From Cellulomonas shaoxiangyii (GTDB taxonomy: Bacteria; Actinomycetota; Actinomycetes; Actinomycetales; Cellulomonadaceae): DNA of 64,000 nt. The stretch lies in the NCBI RefSeq assembly GCF_004798685.1, contig NZ_CP039291.1, positions 3,596,001 to 3,660,000 of the forward strand, in the 5' to 3' direction. The notes beneath the pieces were generated by a model. The model had not been told where the DNA came from. It ran no database searches and saw only the letters and a program-made list of their open reading frames with translations. The translations under genes and the position numbers were made by a program. This document shows positions 16,143 through 25,974 of the stretch, in pieces (within the stretch, counting starts at the first letter, position 1; the number at the start of each line of letters is the position of its first letter).

Positions 16143-18611
16143 ATGCGGTTCGGCCACTTCGACGACGAGGCCCGCGAGTACGTCATCACGACGCCTCACA
16201 CCCCGTACCCCTGGATCAACTACCTGGGGTCCGAGCGCTTCTTCTCGCTGCTGTCGCACCAGGCGGGCGGGTACTCGTTCTACCGCGACGCCAAGATGCG
16301 CCGTCTCACGCGGTACCGCTACAACAACATCCCCGCCGACGCGGGCGGCCGGTACCTCTACGTGCACGACGACGGCGACGTGTGGACCCCGTCGTGGCTG
16401 CCGGTGAAGGCCGACCTCGACCACTTCGAGACGCGGCACGGCCTCGGCTACTCCCGCATCACGGGCGAGCGCGGCGGGCTGCGCGTCTCGACCCTGTTCT
16501 TCGTGCCGCTCGGCGAGGACGCCGAGGTGCAGAAGGTCACCGTCACCAACATCTCGGACGCCGAGAAGACCGTGACGCTCTTCTCGTTCGTCGAGTTCTG
16601 CCTGTGGAACGCGCAGGACGACCAGACGAACTACCAGCGCAACCTCTCCATCGGCGAGGTCGAGGTCGAGCAGGACGGCCCGCACGGGTCCGCGATCATC
16701 CACAAGACGGAGTACCGCGAGCGCCGCGACCACTACGCGGTCTTCGGCGTGAACACGCGCGCGGACGGGTTCGACACCGACCGCGACACGTTCGTCGGCG
16801 CGTACAACGGCCTCGGTGAGGCCGCCGTGCCGCGCGCGGGCGTCTCCGGCGGCTCGGTCGCCTCGGGCTGGTACCCGATCGGCTCGCACTCGGTGCGCGT
16901 GACGCTCGCCCCCGGCGAGTCGCGCGACCTCGTCTACGTGCTCGGCTACGTCGAGAACCCGCAGGACGAGAAGTGGGCCGACGACGCCCACCAGGTCGTC
17001 AACAAGGAGCGGGCGCACGCGCTGCTCGGCCGGTTCGCGACGAGCGAGCAGACCGACGCCGCCTTCGAGGCGCTGCGCGCCTACTGGACGGACCTGCTCT
17101 CGACGTACTCGGTCCGCTCGGACGACGAGAAGCTCGACCGGATGGTCAACATCTGGAACCAGTACCAGTGCATGGTCACGTTCAACATGTCGCGCTCGGC
17201 GTCGTTCTTCGAGACCGGCATCGGCCGCGGCATGGGCTTCCGGGACTCCAACCAGGACCTGCTCGGCTTCGTGCACCTGATCCCCGAGCGGGCGCGCGAG
17301 CGCATCGTCGACATCGCCTCGACGCAGTTCTCCGACGGCTCCGCGTACCACCAGTACCAGCCGCTGACGAAGCGCGGGAACAACGACATCGGCTCGGGCT
17401 TCAACGACGACCCGCTGTGGCTGATCGCCGGCACCGCGGCGTACGTCAAGGAGACGGGCGACTGGTCGCTCCTCGACGAGCCCGTGCCGTTCGACAACGA
17501 GGCCGGCTCCGAGGTCCCGCTGTTCGACCACCTCACGCGCTCGTTCGAGTACACCGTCAACCACCGCGGCCCCCACGGCCTGCCGCTGATCGGCCGCGCC
17601 GACTGGAACGACTGCCTCAACCTCAACTGCTTCTCCACCGAGCCGGGCGAGTCGTTCCAGACGACGGAGAACAAGGGCGGCGGCGCCGCGGAGTCGGTGT
17701 TCATCGCGGCGCAGTTCGTCCTCTACGGCGAGGAGTACGCCGAGCTGGCCGAGCGTCGCGGGCTCGGCGAGGTCGCGTCGCAGGCGCGCAAGGTCGTCGA
17801 GGAGGTCCGCCAGGCCGTGCTCGACCACGGCTGGGACGGCCGCTGGTTCCTGCGCGCGTACGACTACTTCGGCAACCCGGTCGGCACGGACGCGACGCCC
17901 GAGGGCAAGATCTGGATCGAGCCGCAGGGCTTCGCCGTCATGGCGGGCATCGGCGTCGGCGACGGCCCGGACGACACCGAGGCGCCCGCCGTGCAGGCGC
18001 TCGACGCGGTCGGCGAGATGCTCGGCACGCCGCACGGGCTGGTGCTGCAGTACCCCGCCTACACGACCTACCGGATCGAGCTGGGCGAGGTCTCCACCTA
18101 CCCGCCGGGGTACAAGGAGAACGGTGGCATCTTCTGCCACAACAACCCCTGGGTGATCATCGCCGAGACGGTGCTGGGTCGCGGTGACCGCGCGTTCGAC
18201 TACTACAAGCGGATCACCCCGGCGTACCGCGAGGAGATCAGCGACGTGCACCGGCTCGAGCCGTACGTGTACGCGCAGATGATCGCCGGCAAGCAGGCGC
18301 CCCGCGCCGGCGAGGCGAAGAACTCCTGGCTGACCGGCACGGCGGCGTGGAACTTCGTCGCCGTCTCGCAGCACCTGCTCGGCGTCCGTCCCGGGTACGA
18401 CGGCCTGGTCGTCGACCCGCAGATCGGCCCCGAGGTCCCGTCGTTCACGGTCACGCGCGTCGCCCGCGGCGCGACGTACGAGATCGCGGTGACGAACTCC
18501 GGTGCGCGCGGCTCGCGCGGCCGGCTGGTGGTCGACGGGGCACCGGTCGAGGGCAACCTCGTGCCGTACGCGCCGGCCGGCAGCACCGTCCGCGTCGAGG
18601 TCACGCTCTGA
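16143..18611 (+). CDS. cbp: Cellobiose phosphorylase (GH94)
   Basis: An 822-residue inverting phosphorylase that splits cellobiose with phosphate into alpha-glucose-1-phosphate and glucose in the cytoplasm. The whole sequence reads like the Cellulomonas (Cellvibrio) gilvus enzyme: the same length, the start [20 protein letters not shown], and the catalytic Asp in [13 protein letters not shown] (Asp490 in that enzyme's numbering). Other shared blocks are [33 protein letters not shown] and [14 protein letters not shown]. The ATG at 16143 matches the family start; only a weak GAGAGG precedes it. An epimerase gene follows 40 bp downstream, so the two are probably co-transcribed under CebR-like control. 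Confidence 0.98.
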   Translation: MRFGHFDDEAREYVITTPHTPYPWINYLGSERFFSLLSHQAGGYSFYRDAKMRRLTRYRYNNIPADAGGRYLYVHDDGDVWTPSWLPVKADLDHFETRHGLGYSRITGERGGLRVSTLFFVPLGEDAEVQKVTVTNISDAEKTVTLFSFVEFCLWNAQDDQTNYQRNLSIGEVEVEQDGPHGSAIIHKTEYRERRDHYAVFGVNTRADGFDTDRDTFVGAYNGLGEAAVPRAGVSGGSVASGWYPIGSHSVRVTLAPGESRDLVYVLGYVENPQDEKWADDAHQVVNKERAHALLGRFATSEQTDAAFEALRAYWTDLLSTYSVRSDDEKLDRMVNIWNQYQCMVTFNMSRSASFFETGIGRGMGFRDSNQDLLGFVHLIPERARERIVDIASTQFSDGSAYHQYQPLTKRGNNDIGSGFNDDPLWLIAGTAAYVKETGDWSLLDEPVPFDNEAGSEVPLFDHLTRSFEYTVNHRGPHGLPLIGRADWNDCLNLNCFSTEPGESFQTTENKGGGAAESVFIAAQFVLYGEEYAELAERRGLGEVASQARKVVEEVRQAVLDHGWDGRWFLRAYDYFGNPVGTDATPEGKIWIEPQGFAVMAGIGVGDGPDDTEAPAVQALDAVGEMLGTPHGLVLQYPAYTTYRIELGEVSTYPPGYKENGGIFCHNNPWVIIAETVLGRGDRAFDYYKRITPAYREEISDVHRLEPYVYAQMIAGKQAPRAGEAKNSWLTGTAAWNFVAVSQHLLGVRPGYDGLVVDPQIGPEVPSFTVTRVARGATYEIAVTNSGARGSRGRLVVDGAPVEGNLVPYAPAGSTVRVEVTL

Positions 18612-18651
18612 CGCGGTCCGCACCGACCGCACTGCCGCCGGGGGCACTCAC

Positions 18652-19692
18652 ATGACTCTCATCGAGACGATCGACGCGCTCGACGCGCCGCCGCTCCGCC
18701 CGCCGCTGCGGGCGGGGTCCGGCGTCCCGCACCCGCTCGCGCCGCCGGACCGCCGGGTCCTGTCGGTGCGCAGCGACGGGTGGCAGCTCGACGTGCTCCC
18801 GGGGACGGGCGCCTGCCTGGCCGCGGGCCGCATCCGCACGTCCGACGGCGTCTGGCGGGACCTGCTCCGCCCGACCCGCCGGGTGCACCTGGGCGACCCG
18901 GAGAAGACCGCGAGCTTCCCGATGGTCCCGTGGTCGAACCGCATCCGCGGCGGCGTGCTCCCGTTCCGCGGGCGCACGTGGCAGCTCCAGCGCAACGCCG
19001 CGGACGGCACCGCGATCCACGGCGCGGCGCGGCACGCGGCGTGGGACGTCGTGGCGCGCACCGACGGTGCGGTGACGCTGCGCCTCGACTCGTCGCCCCT
19101 GGTCGGGGTCAACTTCCCGTGGCGCTTCCTCGCCTCGGTGACGTACGCCGTGCACGCGTCGACGCTCACCGTGACGACCACGGTGCGCAACGTCGACGAC
19201 GAGCCGTTCCCCGCGGGCTTCGGTCACCACCCGTACCTGCGGCGCGCGCTCCTGCCGGCCGGGGCGCCGGCGGCGGAGTACCCGCTGACGCCCGGCCCGG
19301 TCGTGCACGTGCCGGCGTCGGGCGGCTACCGGCTGTCCTCCGCGATGGCGACCGGCCCCGCCGGTGCACCGCCCGCGCGCGCCGACTACCGCACGCCCCG
19401 CCCGCTGGGCACGGCGTTCGTCGACGACGTGCTCACGGGCTTCGAGCCGGGCGCGCCCGTGCGCCTGCACTACGTCGAGGACGGCGTGACCGTCGAGGTG
19501 GCGATGGACGAGGCGTACCAGCACCTCGTGCTCTACGCACCGCGCCGGCGCTGCTACTTCGCGGTCGAGCCCGCCACCAACGTCAACGACGGCTTCACGC
19601 TGCGCGAGGCCGGCGTGCCGGGCACGGGCGTGTTCGAGCTCGCGCCCGGCGAGGAGCGCACGGGCACGTTCACGATCACCACCCGCGGCTGA
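18652..19692 (+). CDS. Aldose 1-epimerase (GalM-like mutarotase)
   Basis: A 346-residue beta-sandwich mutarotase. Recognisable family elements are MVPWSNRIRGG, the substrate His in AIHGAARH and in GFGHHPYLRR, and the catalytic Glu in FAVEPATNVNDGF. It interconverts alpha and beta anomers of aldoses. The location directly after cbp suggests that it adjusts the anomer of glucose or cellobiose used by the phosphorylase or by a kinase (inference). The first 35 residues are a proline-rich extension. The ATG at 18652 is preceded by only a weak GGGGG, so a second start is possible. Confidence 0.85.
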   Translation: MTLIETIDALDAPPLRPPLRAGSGVPHPLAPPDRRVLSVRSDGWQLDVLPGTGACLAAGRIRTSDGVWRDLLRPTRRVHLGDPEKTASFPMVPWSNRIRGGVLPFRGRTWQLQRNAADGTAIHGAARHAAWDVVARTDGAVTLRLDSSPLVGVNFPWRFLASVTYAVHASTLTVTTTVRNVDDEPFPAGFGHHPYLRRALLPAGAPAAEYPLTPGPVVHVPASGGYRLSSAMATGPAGAPPARADYRTPRPLGTAFVDDVLTGFEPGAPVRLHYVEDGVTVEVAMDEAYQHLVLYAPRRRCYFAVEPATNVNDGFTLREAGVPGTGVFELAPGEERTGTFTITTRG

Positions 19693-19790
19693 CGGCGCGC
19701 GGCGACCGGGCGCGGGGACGCGGCCGCACGGTGCCGACCCGCCCGCTAAATGATTCGTCGGCACGCTCGCCCGCGGGTCACGCTGACCTC

Positions 19791-20924
19791 ATGAGCACCA
19801 CCGTCCCCGACGTCGCGGCGCGCCCCTGGCACGTCCTGCCCGCACCCCCCGTCCCCGACTCCCCGGACGCGGCGGACGCCTGGGCGTTCGCCGGCATCGC
19901 CGAGGTGGCGCGGCGCGTCGAGCTGGCCCGCTGGGGCTGGGACGACCTGCACGAGCCGGTCCCGGTGCTGCTCGGCTCGCTGCGGCCGAACCCGTACCGC
20001 GACGTCGCCGTGTGGGTGGCCGTGACCGGCGACGGCGAGCCGACCGCCCAGGACGTCGTCGGGTACGCCCGCGCCCTGCTGCCGCTGACCGCGAACACGC
20101 ACACCGCCGAGATCGAGGTCGCGGTGCGCCCCGACCACGAGTCGCGCGGCATCGGCTCCGCGCTGCTGGCGGCGCTGGAGGACCACGTCCGCGCGGCGGG
20201 CCGCACGACGACCCTCACGTGGTCGGGCGTCCGCCCCGAGCCCGAGCCGGGCCCGGGCGTCCTGACGGCCCCGACGGGCACCGGCCGCGTCCCCGCCGAC
20301 GCCCGCGCCGTGCGCTTCGCCCTCGCCCGCGGCTACGCGCTCGAGCAGGTCGAGCGGTACTCGGTGCTCGAGCTGCCGGGCGACCCGGGCCACCGGGCCG
20401 ACCTGCTCGCCGACGCCCGCGCACGTGCCGGCGGCGACTACCGCACCCACACCTGGCACGACGAGCTGCCCGCGGACCGGCTCGACGACCTCGCGGAGCT
20501 GTGGACGCGCATGAGCACCGACGTGCCGCTCGGCGGTCTCGACCTCGCCGAGGACCGCTGGGACGCCGAGCGCGTGCGCGGGCTGCTGGAGCGCATGGCG
20601 AAGCGCCACCAGCGCGTGCTGCTCACCGCGGCGGAGCACGTCCCGACGGGCCGGCTGGCGGCGTTCACGTGGCTCCAGGTGCCGGTCGCGGACGTGCCGT
20701 TCGCCTTCCAGGCGGACACGCTCGTGCTGCACGAGCACCGCGGGCACCGGCTCGGGATGCTCGTCAAGGGCGTCAACCTCGACGCGTTCACCGCGTGGCG
20801 GCCCGGCGTCCGGCGCATCCACACGTGGAACGCCCAGGAGAACGACCACATGCTCGCGATCAACGTCGCGCTCGGCTTCCGGCAGGCGGGCGTGGAGGCG
20901 GCCCTGCAGCGCGCAGGGCTCTGA
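19791..20924 (+). CDS. Tandem GNAT-domain acetyltransferase
   Basis: A 377-residue protein with two GNAT folds. The first contains IEVAVRPDHESRGIGSALLAALE, a good acetyl-CoA-binding motif A. The second contains DTLVLHEHRGHRLGMLVKGVNL followed by NAQENDHMLAINVALGFRQ, the usual asparagine-containing C-terminal part. This two-domain layout is common in actinobacteria and includes mycothiol synthase-like proteins, but the motifs do not identify MshD. The acceptor is unknown. The ATG is at 19791, with a TAAATG sequence about 43 bases upstream that could serve as a -10. Confidence 0.8.
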   Translation: MSTTVPDVAARPWHVLPAPPVPDSPDAADAWAFAGIAEVARRVELARWGWDDLHEPVPVLLGSLRPNPYRDVAVWVAVTGDGEPTAQDVVGYARALLPLTANTHTAEIEVAVRPDHESRGIGSALLAALEDHVRAAGRTTTLTWSGVRPEPEPGPGVLTAPTGTGRVPADARAVRFALARGYALEQVERYSVLELPGDPGHRADLLADARARAGGDYRTHTWHDELPADRLDDLAELWTRMSTDVPLGGLDLAEDRWDAERVRGLLERMAKRHQRVLLTAAEHVPTGRLAAFTWLQVPVADVPFAFQADTLVLHEHRGHRLGMLVKGVNLDAFTAWRPGVRRIHTWNAQENDHMLAINVALGFRQAGVEAALQRAGL

Positions 20925-20967
20925 GGGGACCGCCGGTGGTCGGTGCCCGTGGCACGGCCGTCGTCGG

Positions 20968-21570
20968 TCAGGCGAGCGGCAGCACCATCCGGTACCCCCA
21001 GTCGAACGACTCGTGCACGCGCATGCCGATCCGCTCGTAGAACGCGACCGCCCCGGTGTTCTGCGCGGCCACGCCCAGGTGCAGGCCCGGCACGCCGCGG
21101 GCCCGCAGCGCGTCGGACAGCGTCGCGACGAGGCGCCGTCCCCAGCCCTGCCCCTGCAGGTGCGGGAGCAGGTCGATGTGCAGGTGCGCGGGGAAGCCTG
21201 CCGGGACGTCCGCGCGCGAGCGGTCGTGCAGGAGGTCGACGAGGACGTGGTCGCGGGTGCCGTCGCCGGGGTCGGCGCGGCGGGCGTACCGGGCCCGCAG
21301 GACCGGCCACCAGTGCTGCTCCAGCCAGTCGTCGAACGCGCGCGTGTCGGCGGTCGCGACGACGTACCCGGCGACGCGGCCGGCGTCGTCCGTCACGACC
21401 CACGTCAGGCCCGGGTCCGCGACGGGGTACGGCCCGGCGTACACGTGCCCGAGCAGGTCGGGGTCCCGGTAGAGGGGCGTCGCGTCGCGGCCGGCGTCCC
21501 CCGTGGCGAGGCAGACGCGGTACAGGCCGGGCTGGTCGGACGGGTGGTACGGGCGCAGGACGGCGGGCAC
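20968..21570 (-). CDS. GNAT acetyltransferase, O-GlcNAcase C-domain-like
   Basis: A 200-residue single GNAT domain. It starts LRPYHPSDQPGLYRVCLATGDAG, has the acetyl-CoA motif LLPHLQGQGWGRRLVATL, and ends with NTGAVAFYERIGMRVHES. The opening and the long insertion with YAGPY resemble bacterial acetyltransferases related to the C-terminal domain of human O-GlcNAcase. The substrate is unknown. It is convergent with the tandem GNAT gene and divergent from the tRNA-Gly gene. Confidence 0.8.
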   Translation of the reverse strand: MPAVLRPYHPSDQPGLYRVCLATGDAGRDATPLYRDPDLLGHVYAGPYPVADPGLTWVVTDDAGRVAGYVVATADTRAFDDWLEQHWWPVLRARYARRADPGDGTRDHVLVDLLHDRSRADVPAGFPAHLHIDLLPHLQGQGWGRRLVATLSDALRARGVPGLHLGVAAQNTGAVAFYERIGMRVHESFDWGYRMVLPLA

Positions 21571-21615
21571 GGGCCGAGCCTGCCACGCACGTCGCGACGG
21601 GCGCCGCCGATTGGG

Positions 21616-21621
21616 TAGGAT
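21616..21621 (+). promoter_or_regulatory. Possible -10 hexamer for tRNA-Gly
   Basis: TAGGAT lies 31 bases before the first base of the mature tRNA, a suitable place for a tRNA promoter. No convincing -35 element is seen at the expected spacing. Confidence 0.4.
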
Positions 21622-21652
21622 CGTCGGCGCAGCGTCCTCCGCAGGGCGTCGC

Positions 21653-21723
21653 GCGGGTGTAGTTCAATGGTAGAACTCGACCTTCCCAAGGTCGTAGCGC
21701 GGGTTCGATTCCCGTCACCCGCT
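21653..21723 (+). tRNA. tRNA-Gly (anticodon CCC)
   Basis: The cloverleaf is complete. The acceptor stem GCGGGTG pairs with CACCCGC (21716-21722) and the discriminator base is T. The D-arm has GTTC/GAAC pairing, the anticodon stem CGACC/GGTCG holds loop TTCCCAA with anticodon CCC, and the T-arm loop is TTCGATT. No CCA is encoded. No attachment-site duplication or integrase is visible beside it. Confidence 0.95.
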
Positions 21724-21873
21724 CCGCTTCGAGGGCCAGGTCCGGACGGCGTCCGGCCTGGCCCTTCGTGCACCCGCCGGCACTGCGCGTCACCCGGCCG
21801 CCGCGGTCGGCGTGCGACCCGTCCGTCCCGGCGCCACCATCGTGCGGACGGTGCACCGGTGAGGAGACGCGCC

Positions 21874-22308
21874 ATGCCGAAGACCACGCGCACGGGCGAC
21901 GCGAAGCAGAGCGAGATCCCGTCGACGCTGAGGCGCTCGGACGCCAAGGCGCAGCGGACGTTCGCGAAGACGTACGACTCCGCCGTCGAGACCTACGACG
22001 GCGACGAGCAGCGCGCCGCCCGGGCGGCGTTCGCGGCGGTCAAGCACACGCACGAGAAGGTCGGCGACCACTGGGAGCCGAAGGAGGAGAACGGCCCGTC
22101 CGACGCACGCGCCGAGGGCGGCGGTCCGGACGGCGACGCCCCGACGGCCGGTGGCGTCGACGCGAACGCGAGCAAGAGGCACCTGGTCGACGTGGCGGCG
22201 GAGCTCGACATCAGCGGGCGGTCGCGCATGAGCAAGGACGAGCTGGTCGAGGCGATCGGCAAGGAGAACGACCGCCGCACCCGCAGGGCCCGCGAGTCCG
22301 GCGGCTGA
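21874..22308 (+). CDS. ChaB-domain protein with C-terminal Rho_N motif
   Basis: A 144-residue basic protein. Residues 12-65 form a ChaB domain (EIPSTLRRSDAKAQRTFAKTYD, AAFAAVKHTHEKVGDHW). A glycine-rich acidic spacer follows. The end (about 100-140) is a Rho N-terminal-like helical domain, RHLVDVAAELDISGRSRMSKDELVEAI. Both parts are often found in small DNA- or RNA-associated stress proteins; the function is not established. The ATG at 21874 has GAGGAG upstream. Confidence 0.85.
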   Translation: MPKTTRTGDAKQSEIPSTLRRSDAKAQRTFAKTYDSAVETYDGDEQRAARAAFAAVKHTHEKVGDHWEPKEENGPSDARAEGGGPDGDAPTAGGVDANASKRHLVDVAAELDISGRSRMSKDELVEAIGKENDRRTRRARESGG

Positions 22309-22356
22309 CCGACGCCGCGGCAACGCCGGCCTCCGGTACACCGGCTCCTGCCCGAG

Positions 22357-22399
22357 GTGTGAAGCGTTGGGGACGCCCGGCGTCCGCAACGCTTCACAC
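22357..22399. terminator. Long perfect hairpin between ChaB and TetR genes
   Basis: GTGTGAAGCGTTG (22357-22369) is exactly complementary to CAACGCTTCACAC (22387-22399). Inside it GGACGC pairs with GCGTCC around a three-base loop, giving a 19-bp helix broken by one G-G mismatch. There is no T-tract. It could be an intrinsic terminator for the ChaB gene or a large palindromic binding site upstream of the TetR operators. Confidence 0.6.
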
Positions 22400-22428
22400 G
22401 TCCGCCGGGTCAGGGTCTGGCGCCGTGA

Positions 22429-22464
22429 CTGAACGCGCGGTTAGTCTGCTGACCATGCGGTCAG
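22429..22464. promoter_or_regulatory. Two tandem TetR operators overlapping the tetR start codon
   Basis: CTGAACGCGCGGTTAG (22429-22444) and CTGACCATGCGGTCAG (22449-22464) share the layout CTGA-C-N4-GGT-AG with starts 20 bp apart, two helical turns. The second has 7-bp perfect arms (GCTGACC/GGTCAGC), and its centre is the ATG of the TetR gene itself. Autorepression of the whole TetR-ABC operon is the natural reading. Confidence 0.75.
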
Positions 22465-23138
22465 CACCCCTCCCGACGCCCGACGACCTCACCGCGCGCG
22501 CCCGCATCCGCGACGCCGCGATCGACCGCTTCGGGCGCGACGGGTTCGGCGTGAGCCTGCGGACCATCGCGCAGGACGCGGGGGTCAGCGCGCCGCTGGT
22601 CCTGCACCACTTCGGCTCGAAGGACCGCCTGCGGGCGGAGTGCGACGTGCACGTGCTCGCCACGATCGCGGCGCACAAGCAGGACGTCGTCAGCACGGGC
22701 GGTGCCGACCACCTGCTCGTCGAGCTCGCCCAGGTCGAGACCTACGCGCCCCTCGTGGGGTACGTGCTGCGCAGCCTGCAGCACGGGGGCGAGCTCGCGC
22801 GGACGTTCTTCGAGGCCGTCGTCGCCGACGCCGAGCAGTACCTGCGCGCGGGCGTCGCGGCCGGCACCGTCCGCCCGAGCCGGGACGAGCCCGCGCGCGC
22901 CCGGTTCCTCGCGCAGCAGGCGTACGGCGGCCTGCTCGTCGCGCTCACGCTCGAGCCCGTCGACGACCCCGCGCTGCTGGGCCCGCGCCTGCGCGCCCAC
23001 CTGGACGCGGTCGCGCTGCCGTCCCTCGAGCTCTACACCGAGGGCCTCCTCGCCGACCGCACGATGCTCGACACCTACCTCGCGTACGCGGCCGACCCGT
23101 CCCGGGCCGCCGCCGACGCCCCCGCACAGCCCGCCTGA
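22455..23138 (+). CDS. TetR-family repressor of the adjacent ABC exporter
   Basis: A 227-residue TetR regulator. The N-terminal helix-turn-helix is [41 protein letters not shown] split over helices 1-4. The C-terminal half is a variable ligand domain with the TetR_C-like end [14 protein letters not shown]. The ATG at 22455 lies inside the second of two tandem operators, so transcripts may have a very short or no leader. The ABC ATPase starts 11 bp after the stop, giving a repressor-ATPase-permease operon typical of drug or antibiotic efflux. Confidence 0.9.
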   Translation: MRSAPLPTPDDLTARARIRDAAIDRFGRDGFGVSLRTIAQDAGVSAPLVLHHFGSKDRLRAECDVHVLATIAAHKQDVVSTGGADHLLVELAQVETYAPLVGYVLRSLQHGGELARTFFEAVVADAEQYLRAGVAAGTVRPSRDEPARARFLAQQAYGGLLVALTLEPVDDPALLGPRLRAHLDAVALPSLELYTEGLLADRTMLDTYLAYAADPSRAAADAPAQPA

Positions 23139-23149
23139 GAGGCACCGCC

Positions 23150-24037
23150 ATGCCCGTCGTCGACGTCCGCGACCTCAGCAAGTCCTTCGGCGCCGTCCGG
23201 GCGCTCGACCACCTGGACCTGACGGTCGAGGCGGGCGAGGTGCACGGGTTCCTCGGGCCCAACGGCGCCGGCAAGTCCACGACGCTGCGCGTCCTGCTGG
23301 GGCTCGTGCGCGCCGACTCGGGGACGGCGCTCGTGCTCGGCGCGGACCCGTGGGCCGACGCCGTGGCCCTGCACCGCCGCACCGCGTACGTACCGGGCGA
23401 CGTCACGCTGTGGCCCCAGCTCACGGGCGGTGAGGCGATCGACCTGCTGCTGCGCCTGCACGGCCGCGCGGACGCCCGCCGCCGCGACGAGCTGCTCGAA
23501 CGCTTCGCCCTCGACCCGACGCGCAAGGCGCGCGCGTACTCCAAGGGCAACCGGCAGAAGGTCGCCCTGGTCGCGGCGCTCGCGAGCGACGCCGAGCTGC
23601 TCGTGCTCGACGAGCCCACGTCGGGCCTCGACCCCCTCATGGAGATCGTGTTCCAGGAGTGCGTCGCCGAGGCCGTGGCCGCGGGGCGCACGGTGCTGCT
23701 CTCGAGCCACGTGCTCGCCGAGGTCGAGCGGCTGTGCGAGCGCGTCACGATCATCCGGGACGGCCGCGCGGTGCTGACGGGATCGCTCGCCGACCTGCGT
23801 GCGCTGCACCGCACCGCCGTCACGGCGACGACGGACGCCCCGACAGACGCCCTCGCGCGCATCCCCGGTGTGCACGACGTGCGGCGCGACGGCACCCGCG
23901 TGCACCTCGCGGTCGACGAAGACGCCGTGCCGGCCCTGCTCGCCCACCTCGCCGGCGCGGGCGCGCGCGGGCTCGTCGCGACGCCGCCGTCGCTCGAGGA
24001 GCTGTTCGTGCAGCAGTACGGCGGGGTGGCCCGGTGA
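23150..24037 (+). CDS. ABC transporter ATP-binding protein (drug export type)
   Basis: A 295-residue ATPase. The nucleotide-binding domain has Walker [12 protein letters not shown], a signature region degenerate to [15 protein letters not shown], Walker [13 protein letters not shown] and the H-loop [14 protein letters not shown]. The C-terminal 85 residues are the extra domain seen in DrrA-like exporters ([21 protein letters not shown], ending [11 protein letters not shown]). It pairs with the membrane protein whose GTG overlaps its stop. The signature lacks the usual LSGGQ; KGNRQK variants occur in this subfamily. Confidence 0.9.
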   Translation: MPVVDVRDLSKSFGAVRALDHLDLTVEAGEVHGFLGPNGAGKSTTLRVLLGLVRADSGTALVLGADPWADAVALHRRTAYVPGDVTLWPQLTGGEAIDLLLRLHGRADARRRDELLERFALDPTRKARAYSKGNRQKVALVAALASDAELLVLDEPTSGLDPLMEIVFQECVAEAVAAGRTVLLSSHVLAEVERLCERVTIIRDGRAVLTGSLADLRALHRTAVTATTDAPTDALARIPGVHDVRRDGTRVHLAVDEDAVPALLAHLAGAGARGLVATPPSLEELFVQQYGGVAR

Positions 24038-25668
24038 CCGCCGCGACGCTCGTCCGGACCTCCGCCCCCGCCGACGGCGGCGGCTGGACCGGCACCGGCA
24101 CGCTGCTGCGGGTGGCCCTGCGCCGCGACCGCCTCCGCCTCGCCGTGTGGGCCGTCGCCCTCGGGGGGCTCGTCACGTACTTCGTCGCCGCGCTGCCGGC
24201 CGTGTACCCGGACGCGGCCTCGCGGCAGGCCCGCGCGGCGATCATGCGTGAGCCGTCCGGCGCCCTCATGAGCGGCCCCGGCTTCGGCCTCGACGACTAC
24301 ACGGTGGGAGTGATGGTCGCCAACGAGCTGCTCGGGATGCTCGCCGTGGCGGCGGCGCTGATGTCCTCCTTCCTCGTCGTGCGCCACACGCGCGCCGAGG
24401 AGGAGGCCGGCCGGCTCGACCTCGTGCTCGCGGGTGCCGTCGGCCGTCGCGCCCCGCTCACGGCGGCGCTGCTGACCGCCCTCGTGGCGAACGCGGTCGT
24501 CGCCGCGGCGCTCCTCGCCGCGCTGCTGCCCGCGGGTCTCGCCGTGCCCGACTCCGTGGCCGTCGCGGGCGGCGTGGCGGCCGTGGGCCTGGTGCTGGCG
24601 GGCGTCGCCGCCGTCGCGGCGCAGCTGACCACGACCGCCCGCGGCGCGAACGGGCTGGCCGGCGCGGTCGTCGGCCTCGCGTTCGTGCTGCGCGGCGTCG
24701 GGGACGCCCGGCAGCGGGGCGGGAGCGCGCTGTCGTGGGCGTCGCCGATCGGGTGGGCGCAGCAGTCCCGCGCCTTCGTCGAGCTGCGGTGGTGGCCGCT
24801 GCTGCTGTGCCTCGCGCTCGCCGCCGCGCTCGTCGTGCTCGCGTCGGCCCTCGCCCGGCGCCGGGACGTCGGTGCCGGCCTGCTGCCCGAGCGCCGCGGC
24901 CGCGCCACCGCGGGACCGCTGCTGCGCTCGCCGCTGGCGCTCGTGGTGCGGCTCGAGCGGACCGCCGTCGTCGCGTGGGCGGCGGGTCTCGCGGTGATGG
25001 CCGCCCTCACGGGGTCGCTCGTCGAGGGCGTGGTCGACAGCTTCGCGGACGACCCGGAGCTCGCCGCGGCGTTCGGGGCGACCGGTGCCGACGTGGTGCT
25101 GGGGATGCTCTCGGCGTTCGTCGGCTTCTTCGCGATGGCGGTGACGGTGTTCGCCGTCGCGACGGTGCTGCGCATGGGCCGCGAGGAGGCGCGCGGGCGC
25201 ACCGCCACGGTGCTGGCCGCGCCCGTCGGGCGGCCCGCGTGGATGGGCGCCCACCTGGCCGTCGCGCTTGCCGGGTCGGCGGGCCTGCTGGCCGTCGGCG
25301 GGGCGGCGCTCGGGGCGGGCGCGCAGACCGTCACCGGCGACCGCGGACTGGTGGGCGACCTCGGGCTCGCGGCGCTCGGGCACCTGCCGGTCGTCGCGGC
25401 CTTCGCCGCCGTGGCCGCGCTGGTGCACGCCCTGCGCGCACCCGCCTGGGCGGTGTGGGTGCCGCTCGCCGCCTCGATCGTGGTCGGCCTCTACGGCGGG
25501 CTGCTCGACCTGCCGAGGGCCGTGCTCGACGCCGTGCCGTTCGCGATCCTGCCGGCGCTGCCCGCGGACGCCTTCGCGGCCGCCCCCGTGGCGGCGGTGA
25601 CGGGCGCCGCACTGGCCATCGGTGCCGCCGCGGTGGCTCTGTACCGCCGCCGCGACCTCGTCGCCTGA
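24034..25668 (+). CDS. ABC-2 type permease, TnrB3-like exporter of polyketide antibiotics
   Basis: A 544-residue membrane protein with about twelve hydrophobic segments arranged as two similar halves. Each half begins with a basic stretch ([12 protein letters not shown] and [15 protein letters not shown]) and a long first loop. This layout matches the family annotated as exporter of polyketide antibiotics (TnrB3 of tetronasin resistance). It forms the channel for the ATPase encoded just upstream, with translational coupling through GTGA at 24034. The physiological substrate is unknown; the TetR regulator suggests induction by a small molecule. Confidence 0.88.
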   Translation: MTAATLVRTSAPADGGGWTGTGTLLRVALRRDRLRLAVWAVALGGLVTYFVAALPAVYPDAASRQARAAIMREPSGALMSGPGFGLDDYTVGVMVANELLGMLAVAAALMSSFLVVRHTRAEEEAGRLDLVLAGAVGRRAPLTAALLTALVANAVVAAALLAALLPAGLAVPDSVAVAGGVAAVGLVLAGVAAVAAQLTTTARGANGLAGAVVGLAFVLRGVGDARQRGGSALSWASPIGWAQQSRAFVELRWWPLLLCLALAAALVVLASALARRRDVGAGLLPERRGRATAGPLLRSPLALVVRLERTAVVAWAAGLAVMAALTGSLVEGVVDSFADDPELAAAFGATGADVVLGMLSAFVGFFAMAVTVFAVATVLRMGREEARGRTATVLAAPVGRPAWMGAHLAVALAGSAGLLAVGGAALGAGAQTVTGDRGLVGDLGLAALGHLPVVAAFAAVAALVHALRAPAWAVWVPLAASIVVGLYGGLLDLPRAVLDAVPFAILPALPADAFAAAPVAAVTGAALAIGAAAVALYRRRDLVA

Positions 25669-25974
25669 CGCGGGCGCGGACCGTCCCGGGCGGCACGGGC
25701 CCGGGCGCGCCGTCCGCGTCGCGACCGTAGTCACAGCGCCTACGACTGCGGGTGAGAACTCGGTGTGAACCCCCACGTCATAAGCGTTTAGGCAGGGTGG
25801 GTCGTGGCTACGGTCGTCGCCGACGTCGCCCCCACGTCCCCGGCCCGCCGGTGCGGTGGCGCGTCGACTCGCGCCGCCGCGGCACGTGCACCCGCACCCC
25901 GCGGCGCTCGCAGCCGACCCCGCCGGGACCTCCTCCCCGGGGCGGTCTGCGCCCGCCGACCAGGGAGACCCGAC
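25669..25974. other. Intergenic region before the DUF4352-like gene
   Basis: About 306 bp. Besides the hairpin at its start, it holds a TAAGCGTTTA palindrome at 25781-25790, related to the GAANCGNTTC elements elsewhere in the window. A weak open frame (from 25804) runs into the next gene but lacks a plausible start signal. Confidence 0.4.
25675..25718 (+). terminator. Possible terminator after the exporter operon
   Basis: CGCGGAC (25675-25681) pairs with GTCCGCG (25712-25718), and CCCGGG (25685-25690) can pair with CCCGGG (25700-25705). The stem starts 7 bases after the permease stop. No T-tract follows. Confidence 0.45.

Noticed and set aside
21653..21723. tRNA-Gly as an integration site for a mobile element
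   Set aside because: I found no repeat of the tRNA 3' end nearby, no integrase and no change in gene style on either side.
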